A DNA stretch of 9,131 nt from Bacteroidales bacterium UBA4417 (GCA_002389705.1 DGQJ01000203.1:3733-12863), one strand, 5' to 3'. Shown: positions 1-7,548, numbered from the stretch's first letter. Numbers and translations: made by a program. The notes: generated by a model not told the origin, from the sequence alone.

Positions 1-1172
1 TGCTTTCCATTTTCAAAATTGTGAGCCTGGCCATACTGGCCATCCGGCAAAAAAGAAAACCGGCAACCAATGAAGGAGAGACCCCGGCAAGTCTTATCCC
101 AAAAGTGAGCATTATTGTGCCGGGGTACAACGAAGAAATTACCGCGCCCAAAACGGTGGAAAACCTGCTCCGCATGGATTATCCTGACTTCGAAATTGTT
201 TTTGTTGACGATGGCTCGAAGGACAACACCTTTGCCAATATACAATCCAGGTATGGCAACCATCCCAAAGTAAAGGCATTAACCAAACCTAACGGGGGTA
301 AAGCTTCGGCCCTGAATTACGGAATTGGCTTTGCCGGCGGCGAAATACTGTTATGCATTGATGCGGATACCGTGTTGAAACCCGATGCGGTTTCGCTGAT
401 GGTTCAATACTTCAATAATCCGGAGGTTGCAGCGGTTGCAGGAAATGTAAAAGTGGGCAACCATAAAAACCTGCTTACACGCTGGCAGCGCATCGAGTAT
501 ATTACCAGTCAGAATTTTGATCGCCGCGCTTTCGACCAACTCAATGCCATTATGGTAGTTCCAGGTGCCATCGGGGCATTCAGGCGCGATGCGGTGCTGA
601 AAGCCGGTATGTTTACCACCGACACCCTGGCCGAAGATTGTGATCTCACCCTTCGGTTGTTACGTCTCGGATACAAAATTCGCACCTGCAACGAAGCCCT
701 TGCTTTTACCGAAGTACCCGAAACCCTTCCGATGCTTGTAAAACAGCGCTTCCGCTGGACCTTCGGCATCATGCAGGCCTTTTGGAAACACCACGATAAA
801 ATGTTTGTTAGGCAGCATCCGAACCTGGGTTGGATAGTGCTTCCAAATATGCTGCTATTCCAGCTTTTCCTGCCCTTGCTGTCGCCGTTGGTGGATCTTA
901 CGCTACTGGTTTCGCTGTTCCTGCCCAAAGGTGAAATATTGCTGGTGCTGTATTTTGCCTATTTCCTGCTCGATATGGGAATTTCGGCCCTGGCTTTCAG
1001 GTTCGATGGTGAGAAATTTACCCTGCGCGACGCACTACATCTTTTCCTGCAACGCATCCTTTACCGGCAGGTACTCTGGTATGTGCTGGTAAAAGGCTAC
1101 CTGAGGGCCCTGAAAGGCGAGCTGGCCTCGTGGGGTATACTGAAAAGAACAGGGAATGTTGAGGCCGTTTAG
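1..1172 (+). CDS. Family 2 processive glycosyltransferase, C-terminal part (5' end outside window)
   Basis: This is an inner-membrane glycosyltransferase that transfers sugar from a nucleotide-sugar donor to a growing polysaccharide. A GTG at 21 could be a start, but the frame is open to the left edge and the residues before it (LSIFKI, then VSLAILAI) look like the end of a membrane helix, so I treat the gene as 5'-truncated. Counting from the GTG, the GT-A motifs are in order: VSIIVPGYNEE (29-39), VDDGS (62-66), the metal-binding DAD (114-116), TLAEDCD (202-208) with the likely catalytic Asp, and QRFRW (242-246), the Q(Q/R)xRW signature of processive enzymes such as PgaC, HasA and BcsA. Helices follow at about 271-300, 306-327 and 344-360. 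The ending (LRALKGELASWGILKRTG) resembles proteins in which a NodB-type polysaccharide deacetylase, sometimes with a GH18 domain, is fused ahead of the GT2 domain; that fusion is inference here. The sugar substrate cannot be read from the sequence; a beta-linked GlcNAc polymer is the family default. The gene ends 60 nt before the mprF-like gene. Confidence 0.88.
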   Translation, partial: LSIFKIVSLAILAIRQKRKPATNEGETPASLIPKVSIIVPGYNEEITAPKTVENLLRMDYPDFEIVFVDDGSKDNTFANIQSRYGNHPKVKALTKPNGGKASALNYGIGFAGGEILLCIDADTVLKPDAVSLMVQYFNNPEVAAVAGNVKVGNHKNLLTRWQRIEYITSQNFDRRAFDQLNAIMVVPGAIGAFRRDAVLKAGMFTTDTLAEDCDLTLRLLRLGYKIRTCNEALAFTEVPETLPMLVKQRFRWTFGIMQAFWKHHDKMFVRQHPNLGWIVLPNMLLFQLFLPLLSPLVDLTLLVSLFLPKGEILLVLYFAYFLLDMGISALAFRFDGEKFTLRDALHLFLQRILYRQVLWYVLVKGYLRALKGELASWGILKRTGNVEAV

Positions 1173-1232
1173 TTTGTTGAGAAATTAATTGCCTGGTAAA
1201 CCAACAAGTTAAAAACTTAAAGATTTTGTATA

Positions 1233-3836
1233 ATGAAGCCTATTTCAATCCATTTTGAAAAGACGCTCACCGTGCTCTCGGAACAGCGGAAAATAATTCT
1301 GCAGTTTTTACTTTCTGCATTGTTTATTGGCCTGGGAATCTGGTTTTTTTACCACGAACGATCGGAAATATCAAAAGTTACATCCGAACTCTCGGGGGCA
1401 CTTCCGGCATTTGTGCTGGCAGGTGTTATAATAACCGGTTTATATATTTTCAACCACAGCTTTATGTACCGGTCGGCATTTGCAGCATTGGGCGAAAAAA
1501 TCCCACTCACGGCCGGACTGATGCTGTTCCTGAAACGTAATTTTATATCGGTATTTCTGCCTGCCGGCGGGGTTTCGTCGCTGGCATTTTTTACCGATGA
1601 AATTGAGAAACAGGGAATCACGAAGACCAAGATTCATTTTGCAAGCACCTTGTATGGCTTTATCGGTATAGTTTCGGTGGTGGTAGTGGCTGTTCCTGTT
1701 TTTGTGTACGGGCTCACCACCCAACATGTAAACGGCGACGAGTGGATTGCCCTGGTTTCGGTACTGATGTTGCTGGCCGGGCTTTACCTGGTTTTCCGTA
1801 ATATCACCCGCAAAGGGATTCTGTATCACTTTATCAAGCGGTTTTTCCCTTCAATTGAGGTGTATATTGACGATATCGATAATGGCCTTATCAAAAGGAA
1901 ACAACTGCTCGAATGCCTGGGTTACTCCCTGGTTATCGAATTATGGGGCATACTTCACCTGTATATTGCAGCGCGGGCGCTGGGAATGCATATTAGCCTC
2001 CTGGCATGTGCTTCGGGATATATTATTTCGGTAGTATTCATGATACTTTCACCATTTATGCGCGGCCTTGGCGCTGTTGAGTTTTCGCTGGGTTTTGTAC
2101 TCTCGCGGTTTGGACTTAACATGGTTGAAGCCATCGCGGTTACTGCCATGTACCGGTTTTTCGAATTCTGGCTGCCTTTGCTGGCAGGGCTGCTGGCTTT
2201 TATCTCGAAAGCCAACAAGCTTCTGATGCGTATTATGCCTGCCGCCTTGTTGTTTTTGCTGGGAGTAGTAAATATTATTTCGGTGCTAACGCCGGCCATC
2301 TCGGAACGTATGCATGTGTTGAGAAATTACCTTCCCACCGAAGCCATTCATGCATCCAATTATTTTATCCTGGCCAGCGGATTGCTGCTGCTGGTAACGG
2401 CTGCATTTATGCTAAAAGGCCTTAGGTCGGCATGGTGGTTTGCCCTGCTGCTTAGCCTGGGATCACTGGTGGGTCACCTAACCAAGGCTATCGATTACGA
2501 AGAAGCTATCATTGCCCTGGTAGTTATGCTCTCCTTGTTTTCGACCCGAAAGGAATACGTGGTTCGCAGCAACCCACGCCTGCGTGGAATCGGCATACAA
2601 ACTGCCCTGATCAGCATGGCGGCAGTCATGATCTTCGGCGTGGTAGGCTTTTATTTTCTTGATATAAGATATTTCAATATCGATTTCAGCCTGGCACAGT
2701 CAGTAAAGTATACCCTTCAAAACTTTTTCCTGGTAGGCAGCCCCGATCTTATTCCGGGCAGTAAGTTTACCCGGTATTTTATCGATACCATTCAGATCAG
2801 TGGTTTCTTTTCGATGGGATTCCTGGTATACACACTCATTGCACCCTATGTTTGGAAACCCGAGCCCGATCAGGCCGAATTGGAAAAGGCCGGTTTGCTG
2901 GTTAAACAATACGGTGTTTCGGCTATGGATTACTTTAAAATGTACCGCGACAAACTGTTGTTTTTTAATGATGCCCAAAATGCATTTCTCAGCTACCGTG
3001 TTTCCGGAAATTTTGCCGTGGTCCTCGAAGATCCGGTGGCTGAAAACGAAGACACTATGAAGCAAATGCTCAGGGAGTTCGACAAGTTTTGCAAGGACAA
3101 CGGGCTGAAAAATATTTCGTACCGCGTTCCGGCCGAAAGCCTGGAAATATACAAAAGCCTCGGAAAGAAAAGTCTTTACATCGGGCAGGAAGCCGTGGTT
3201 GATATTACCACCTTTTCCTTGTCGGGCGGTGATAAAAAAAGCATGCGCAATGCACTGAATAAGGTTACCGAAAGAGGCTTCACCGCCAGGGTTATTGAAC
3301 CTCCGCTAAAAGAAGGATTGATACAGAAGCTAAAAGCCGTGAGCGACGAATGGCTGCTGGAAACCGAACGAAATGAACTGGTTTTCTCGCAAGGTATGTT
3401 TAGCTGGAAGGAAATAAAAAATCAACCGGTTATTGTGGTGGAAAATGCCGAAGAAAAAGTGATCGCCTTTCTGAATATTATCCCCGATTATGCCCCTGAC
3501 GAAGGTACTTACGACCTGATACGCAAAACCAACGATGCACCAAACGGAGTGATGGACTTTATGCTCATTGAGCTGTTCAATTATTTTAAGAGGCAGAACA
3601 TTCATTTTGTGAACCTCGGATTTGCGCCCCTGAGCGGCATCGAAATCCCGGAAGACATCACTGAACGGTCGATAAAATTTGCCTATGAAAAAATAAAAGG
3701 GTTTTCGCATTATAAAGGCCTTCGCGAGTACAAAGAAAAATTTAGCCCGCGCTGGCACGACAAATACCTTGTTTACGAACACGATTTCGATTTACTGCAG
3801 GTTCCGGCCCTGTTGTCGAAAATAATCAAGCCCTGA
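1233..3836 (+). CDS. mprF: MprF-type aminoacyl-phosphatidylglycerol synthase/flippase
   Basis: Bifunctional membrane enzyme. In the known family the cytosolic C-terminal domain moves an amino acid (Lys, Ala or others) from aminoacyl-tRNA to the head group of phosphatidylglycerol, and the N-terminal membrane domain flips the product outward, reducing negative surface charge and resistance to cationic peptides. At 867 residues it is close to the roughly 840 of classical MprF. Residues 20-540 hold about 13-14 hydrophobic helices (LPG_synthase_TM type). Residues 560-860 are the DUF2156/LPG-synthase domain: KKSMRNALNKVTERG (668-682), YDLIRKTNDAPNGVMD (760-775) with Asp761, Arg764, Asp768 and Asp775, NLGFAPLSG (794-802), and the closing block from HYKGL (826-830) through KFSPRW to YLVY (845-848). 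Both halves are intact. Which amino acid or lipid is used cannot be read from the sequence. ATG at 1233 has an A/T-rich leader with no Shine-Dalgarno; no convincing promoter lies in the 60 nt before it, so read-through from the glycosyltransferase gene is plausible. It sits 4 nt before the DUF998 gene and two genes before a VirJ/AcvB-type hydrolase. Confidence 0.93.
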   Translation: MKPISIHFEKTLTVLSEQRKIILQFLLSALFIGLGIWFFYHERSEISKVTSELSGALPAFVLAGVIITGLYIFNHSFMYRSAFAALGEKIPLTAGLMLFLKRNFISVFLPAGGVSSLAFFTDEIEKQGITKTKIHFASTLYGFIGIVSVVVVAVPVFVYGLTTQHVNGDEWIALVSVLMLLAGLYLVFRNITRKGILYHFIKRFFPSIEVYIDDIDNGLIKRKQLLECLGYSLVIELWGILHLYIAARALGMHISLLACASGYIISVVFMILSPFMRGLGAVEFSLGFVLSRFGLNMVEAIAVTAMYRFFEFWLPLLAGLLAFISKANKLLMRIMPAALLFLLGVVNIISVLTPAISERMHVLRNYLPTEAIHASNYFILASGLLLLVTAAFMLKGLRSAWWFALLLSLGSLVGHLTKAIDYEEAIIALVVMLSLFSTRKEYVVRSNPRLRGIGIQTALISMAAVMIFGVVGFYFLDIRYFNIDFSLAQSVKYTLQNFFLVGSPDLIPGSKFTRYFIDTIQISGFFSMGFLVYTLIAPYVWKPEPDQAELEKAGLLVKQYGVSAMDYFKMYRDKLLFFNDAQNAFLSYRVSGNFAVVLEDPVAENEDTMKQMLREFDKFCKDNGLKNISYRVPAESLEIYKSLGKKSLYIGQEAVVDITTFSLSGGDKKSMRNALNKVTERGFTARVIEPPLKEGLIQKLKAVSDEWLLETERNELVFSQGMFSWKEIKNQPVIVVENAEEKVIAFLNIIPDYAPDEGTYDLIRKTNDAPNGVMDFMLIELFNYFKRQNIHFVNLGFAPLSGIEIPEDITERSIKFAYEKIKGFSHYKGLREYKEKFSPRWHDKYLVYEHDFDLLQVPALLSKIIKP

Positions 3837-3840
3837 GCTT

Positions 3841-4524
3841 ATGCAAAGAACATCGTTTCAGAAAATACTGCTTCTCAGTTCGGCAATACTGTGCATTTGT
3901 GGTTGCATTGCCGACCTGGTGCTAATCTATGTTTTCGGCAGGCAGGTGCCGGGCTACAGCCAGCTAAGCCATACGCTGAGTTCGCTAGGTGTTTCGGGCA
4001 GTCCGGTTGCAGGCGCGGTTACTTTGTGGATGGTGATACTTGGGCTTATCTTCATATTTTTTGCCTTTGGGTTTCGGCAACTGTTCAGGGGCTTTGGCCT
4101 GGATACCCGAAAAGCTTTCTGGCTCATCAACCTTTATAGCCTGGGCGAATGCATAGCCTCCGGTGTTTTCAGGGCCGACCGCGTTCATGGCGAACTTACC
4201 CCCATGGCCCTGTTACACGATGTGTTCGGGGGCATTGGAATAATTGCCTTGTTGCTGCTGCCGCTGGTGATGCGAAAAATTTTCGATGCCTTCCGTTATC
4301 CCTTGTTTTTCAGGCTCTCGGGAATAGTATTTGCTGCAGGCATTGTATTCACGATCCTGTTTTTATTCAGGCCTGATTATTTTAACAGCACCTTTCTCCG
4401 CGATTATGCAGGACTCTGGCAGCGGCTCTTCCTGGTTAACTACTACATCTATTTTATCGCGATAGCGACATTGATGATTGAAAAATTAAAGGAAACAAAT
4501 CCAAAACATACAAAAGCTTTATGA
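3841..4524 (+). CDS. DUF998-family integral membrane protein
   Basis: A 227-residue polytopic membrane protein of unknown function, assigned to DUF998 by its overall pattern. Six hydrophobic helices fall at about 10-32, 57-78, 92-110, 125-144, 157-175 and 194-212. Conserved features lie in the first loop, PGYSQLSHTLSSLG (37-50), the second loop with a charged RADRVHGE stretch (111-118), HDVFGGIG (126-133) opening helix 4, and GLWQRL (191-196) before the last helix. No catalytic motif is evident. It starts 4 nt after the mprF stop, and its TGA overlaps the ATG of the next gene, so it is almost certainly translated as part of the mprF-virJ operon. Its position between a lipid aminoacylating enzyme and a predicted periplasmic hydrolase suggests a role in lipid handling or in docking one of the enzymes, but that is inference from context only. 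Helices 1-2 carry several cysteines (18, 20, 22), but there is no lipoprotein signal. Confidence 0.8.
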   Translation: MQRTSFQKILLLSSAILCICGCIADLVLIYVFGRQVPGYSQLSHTLSSLGVSGSPVAGAVTLWMVILGLIFIFFAFGFRQLFRGFGLDTRKAFWLINLYSLGECIASGVFRADRVHGELTPMALLHDVFGGIGIIALLLLPLVMRKIFDAFRYPLFFRLSGIVFAAGIVFTILFLFRPDYFNSTFLRDYAGLWQRLFLVNYYIYFIAIATLMIEKLKETNPKHTKAL

Positions 4525-5945
4525 AGAAACTGTTTTTATGGGCTGCTATATTCATTTCGGGCGTTGCATATGGGAAGCAGCAAGCCGTTGACTCGTTAAA
4601 ATACGGGAGTTTTGGTAAAATTTATATTTACAGGCCTGCTACGGCGCCCGATGCGCTGATACTTTTTGTTTCGGGCGATGGTGGCTGGAACCAGTTACCC
4701 GAAAACCTGAGCAGGCAGCTTGCAGCTCAAAATGCTATGGTAGCGGGTATAAACATAAGTCACTATTTAACCAGCAAAATGGCTGAGCACCAGAAATGTT
4801 ATTACCCGGCAGGCGACTTTGAAGAACTGAGCCTGCATTTACAGAAAAAGTATAAGTTCCGGAACTATTTCAAACCCATCCTCATGGGATATTCGTCAGG
4901 GGCTACGCTGGTGTATGGCATCCTGGCGCAAGCCCCGGCCAATACTTTTAAAGGCGCCATTGCCATGGGATTTTGCCCCGATATAGCTACCGTGGTGCCG
5001 CTTTGCACTTCCGCCTCGCTCAGGCAGCACCCCACAAAACCAGGAGGGCCTATCTGGATGCTTGAACCTTCGGACAAACTCACCGCTCCTTTTATAGTGA
5101 TTAACGGCCTCGACGATAAAGTGTGCGATTACCAGAACACGGTTTCGTTTATGAATAAAGTGAATACCGGCGAAATGATCGGCATACCCAAGGCAGGCCA
5201 TGGCATGTCGGTCGAAAAAAACTACCTTTCGCACCTGCTTGGTGCTTACGAAAAGATTAAAAGTTCAGTATCATATCCCGAGATGATGGCAGCCAAAACG
5301 ATTTCGGCTGTAAAAACTCCCGTTCAGAAACCGGAAAGTACCCTGCCCCTGGTGGTTTTGCCTGCTTCAAAACCCAGCGAAGAACCATTGCTGTTTTTTA
5401 TCAGCGGCGATGGGGGCTGGACCAGTTTTGATCAATCGGTATCCGAAAAATTAGTTGCCCGCGGGACGCCTGTTGTGGGTCTCGATGCACAGAAATATTT
5501 CTGGCAAGCCCGTACGCCTGACGAAACGGCAGCAGAAATCAACAAGGTACTTCGTTATTATTTATCAGCATGGAATAAAAAGTCGTTTATCCTGTGCGGC
5601 TATTCCTTCGGGGCCGACATTATTCCCTACCTGGCTACCCGGCTGCAACCCGAAGTTTCACCTATGTTGCAGGGTATGGTTATGATGAGCCCTGATCCAA
5701 AAGGTGATTTTGAAATTCATGTTACTGATATGCTGAGCTTTGGCAACAGCCACGATACATATGATGTGGTTTCGGAATTGAGAAAAAGCAAAGGCCGTGT
5801 GCATTCCACTTGTATTTTTGGCAGCGAAGAGGACGGTAAGCCGGCCAAACTGTTCGAATCTGCCGGGGCCGGCATCCGAATACTTCCCGGACAGCATCAT
5901 TATAATAACGATTACGATGCAATTGTGAAAGAAATTCTCCGGTAA
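4521..5945 (+). CDS. Secreted two-domain VirJ/AcvB-type alpha/beta hydrolase, probable aminoacyl-PG hydrolase
   Basis: Predicted periplasmic serine hydrolase of 474 residues, close to Agrobacterium AcvB in length and layout; AcvB removes lysine from lysyl-phosphatidylglycerol. A Sec signal peptide is visible (MKK, hydrophobic core, cleavage near AYG-KQ, about residue 19) with no lipobox Cys. Two VirJ-like domains follow, both beginning with the same SGDGGW motif (51-56 and 295-300). Domain 1 has nucleophile Ser125 in GYSSG, acid candidates Asp198/Asp199 in NGLDDK and His227 in AGHGM. Domain 2 is the canonical VirJ domain: Ser362 in GYSFGAD, an acidic run EED at 436-438 and His459/His460 in PGQHHYNNDY. 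A linker rich in Pro, Lys and Ser (about 258-287) joins them. Domain 1 alone carries four cysteines (93, 152, 162, 202) that could form disulfides in the periplasm. The start overlaps the DUF998 stop (ATGA). Substrate assignment rests on family plus the neighbouring mprF; a different aminoacyl lipid or ester is possible. Confidence 0.85.
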   Translation: MKKLFLWAAIFISGVAYGKQQAVDSLKYGSFGKIYIYRPATAPDALILFVSGDGGWNQLPENLSRQLAAQNAMVAGINISHYLTSKMAEHQKCYYPAGDFEELSLHLQKKYKFRNYFKPILMGYSSGATLVYGILAQAPANTFKGAIAMGFCPDIATVVPLCTSASLRQHPTKPGGPIWMLEPSDKLTAPFIVINGLDDKVCDYQNTVSFMNKVNTGEMIGIPKAGHGMSVEKNYLSHLLGAYEKIKSSVSYPEMMAAKTISAVKTPVQKPESTLPLVVLPASKPSEEPLLFFISGDGGWTSFDQSVSEKLVARGTPVVGLDAQKYFWQARTPDETAAEINKVLRYYLSAWNKKSFILCGYSFGADIIPYLATRLQPEVSPMLQGMVMMSPDPKGDFEIHVTDMLSFGNSHDTYDVVSELRKSKGRVHSTCIFGSEEDGKPAKLFESAGAGIRILPGQHHYNNDYDAIVKEILR

Positions 5946-6087
5946 ACCATGTTACAGTTAGATGCATTTAATCATTACGGCCTATTCATTACTTAAAAAT
6001 GAAGTCTGCCGGCAGCTGAAAGTCACGGAATAATCCATTTTATATTTTTCCGTTCCCGGATTATAACCATCCATACCGGTGTTAACT

Positions 6088-6095
6088 TACCTTTG
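6088..6095 (+). promoter_or_regulatory. Candidate Bacteroidota promoter -7 element for the DUF1003-VIT pair
   Basis: TACCTTTG matches the Bacteroidota -7 consensus TAnnTTTG exactly. It would place transcription start near 6101-6103 and give a leader of about 30 nt before the ATG at 6131. No TTTG -33 element is visible at the usual 19-21 nt spacing, so the call rests on the -7 match and position. A 7-bp inverted repeat (ATAATCC at 6030-6036, GGATTAT at 6058-6064) lies just upstream and could be an operator or chance. The rest of the 185-nt gap (5946-6130) contains the 10-bp palindrome CTGCCGGCAG (6006-6015) but no hairpin with a T-run that would end the preceding operon. Confidence 0.4.
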
Positions 6096-6130
6096 TGCAT
6101 CATACAATAATGAAATTATAAAATTGATTT

Positions 6131-6853
6131 ATGACAACCTTTAGCAGCGATATCTCAAAAATTGAATACCCGGCAACCGAGAAAGTCTCGGCCCGTACCA
6201 TCAGGCACTCGGTGCTGAACCTGATTCAAAAGGATCATCCGCATTTTACGCACGACAGTTACCTTTCGCAAAGCGAACTAAGCCTGTATCGCGAAAAAGC
6301 CATTTCCGACTACCTGGTAAAGGAACTTGGCGAGCTGACCGAACTCGATAAAACAGTACTCGACTCGCTCACCGGGAACACTATTTTAACCGATAAACTC
6401 GATGGCGAAAGTCAGCAGGCGCTTACCTTCGGGCAGCGGATTGCCGACAAGGTAGCCTCTTTCGGGGGCAGCTGGACTTTTATTATTTCATTCGGGATAT
6501 TCATTTCGCTCTGGATTTCACTCAATGTGTTCTGGCTGGTAAACAAAGGCTTTGACCCTTATCCTTTTATTCTTTTGAACCTGATACTATCGTGCCTGGC
6601 GGCTTTACAGGCACCTGTAATTATGATGAGCCAGAACCGCCAGGAAGAAAAGGACCGCGAGCGGGCCAAAAAAGATTACATGATAAACCTGAAATCGGAA
6701 CTCGAAATCCGTACCCTGCACGAAAAAATTGATCATTTTATTATGGATCAGCAACAGGAACTCCTCGACCTGCAGAAAGAGCAGGTGAACTTGATGAATG
6801 AAATTCTGAAACAGGTCGGGAGCAAAGAACCAAATACTCACTTACCTGCTTAA
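6131..6853 (+). CDS. DUF1003-family membrane protein with C-terminal coiled coil
   Basis: A 240-residue protein of unknown function. Residues 1-100 are soluble and polar, with many acidic residues and no recognised domain. The DUF1003 core follows: a GQRIADKVASFGGSW lead-in (101-115), helix 1 at about 115-138, a short loop NKGFDPYP (138-145), helix 2 at about 146-166, and the signature QAPVIMMSQNRQ (160-171). Residues 170-228 are highly charged with heptad-like hydrophobic spacing (ending LLDLQKEQVNLMNEIL), predicting a long cytosolic coiled coil and oligomerisation. It has no signal peptide and no cysteine. The gene stands 11 nt before a VIT1/CCC1-type metal transporter and behind a promoter-like element, so the two are probably one transcript; a role in metal transport or its regulation is only a guess by association. 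Confidence 0.85.
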   Translation: MTTFSSDISKIEYPATEKVSARTIRHSVLNLIQKDHPHFTHDSYLSQSELSLYREKAISDYLVKELGELTELDKTVLDSLTGNTILTDKLDGESQQALTFGQRIADKVASFGGSWTFIISFGIFISLWISLNVFWLVNKGFDPYPFILLNLILSCLAALQAPVIMMSQNRQEEKDRERAKKDYMINLKSELEIRTLHEKIDHFIMDQQQELLDLQKEQVNLMNEILKQVGSKEPNTHLPA

Positions 6854-6864
6854 AAACACCAGAT

Positions 6865-7548
6865 ATGCACCAGGAAAAACATTTTACAGCATCAGATCTT
6901 ATTAAAGACATTGTAATCGGCATGTCCGACGGGCTAACCGTACCTTTTGCACTTGCAGCCGGGCTCAGCGGGGCGGTGGCAAGCAACAGCATAGTAATTA
7001 CCGCAGGCCTGGCCGAAGTGGTGGCCGGTTCCATCGCCATGGGCCTGGGGGGCTACCTTGCAGGCCGCACCGATGTGGATCATTACCAATCGGAATATAA
7101 AAGAGAATTCCTGGAAGTGGAAACGCTTCCCGAGGTTGAGAAACAGGAAGTTCGTGATGTATTTAAAGCATATGGAATAAGCGCAAAACTTCAGGACGAG
7201 CTGGCAGCCGAACTCAGCCAGGATAAAACAAAGTGGGTCGATTTTATGATGCGTTTTGAGCTGGGCATGGAAAAACCCGATGCCAACAGGGCTTCGCGCA
7301 GCGCCTTTAACATCGGGTTTTCGTACGTGGTAGGTGGCATGGTGCCACTCATCGGCTATTTTATTACACAAACACCTGCACAAGGGCTGATGATATCGTC
7401 AATCATGACGGTGTTGTTCCTGCTGGTTTTCGGGTATGTTAAAACCAAACTCACCGGCGACAAACCTTTTTATGGTGCGCTGAAAACAGTATTTATTGGC
7501 GTACTGGCAGCCGGTGCTGCTTTTATGATTGCAAGGCTGATTTCCTGA
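6865..7548 (+). CDS. VIT1/CCC1-family Fe(II)/Mn(II) transporter
   Basis: Membrane transporter of 227 residues, the usual length for the family, expected to move ferrous iron or manganese out of the cytosol by H+ antiport. Helices fall at about 20-40, 42-66, 148-168, 174-194 and 204-225, with a cytosolic helical insert at 70-147. Pore residues seen in plant VIT1 are present: Asp22 in GMSDGLTVPFAL, and Glu51 and Met59 in AGLAEVVAGSIAMG. The insert repeats the metal-binding pattern: Glu81, Glu84, Glu92, Glu95, then Met128-Met129 and Glu132. Compared with the residues I recall for Eucalyptus VIT1 (D43, E72, M80, E102, E105, E113, E116, M149, M150, E153), every one aligns at a constant offset of 21, so the metal site appears complete. 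The bacterial physiological role is probably relief of metal excess. Fe and Mn cannot be told apart from sequence. It follows the DUF1003 gene by 11 nt and converges on the esterase gene. Confidence 0.9.
   Translation: MHQEKHFTASDLIKDIVIGMSDGLTVPFALAAGLSGAVASNSIVITAGLAEVVAGSIAMGLGGYLAGRTDVDHYQSEYKREFLEVETLPEVEKQEVRDVFKAYGISAKLQDELAAELSQDKTKWVDFMMRFELGMEKPDANRASRSAFNIGFSYVVGGMVPLIGYFITQTPAQGLMISSIMTVLFLLVFGYVKTKLTGDKPFYGALKTVFIGVLAAGAAFMIARLIS

Noticed and set aside
509..928. Open frame of 139 codons on the - strand within the glycosyltransferase gene
   Set aside because: Antisense shadow of a gene with clear family motifs; its own translation has no recognisable domain.
1189..1218. Short inverted repeats (TGGT/ACCA and AAGTT/AACTT) between the glycosyltransferase and mprF genes
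   Set aside because: Stems of 4-5 bp without a T-run or a matching promoter element; likely chance in A/T-rich DNA.
1226..1233. TATAAT-like sequence immediately before the mprF start
   Set aside because: It overlaps the start codon, so transcription would begin inside the gene; Bacteroidota also do not use the standard -10 box.
3330..3782. Open frame of 150 codons on the - strand within the mprF synthase domain
   Set aside because: Antisense shadow; the opposite strand encodes conserved catalytic motifs here.
6006..6015. Perfect palindrome CTGCCGGCAG after the VirJ-type gene
   Set aside because: No loop room and no T-run for a terminator; too short to argue for a site without comparison to other genomes.
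6934..7383. Open frame of 149 codons on the - strand within the VIT gene
   Set aside because: Antisense shadow; the + strand carries the conserved metal-binding residues.
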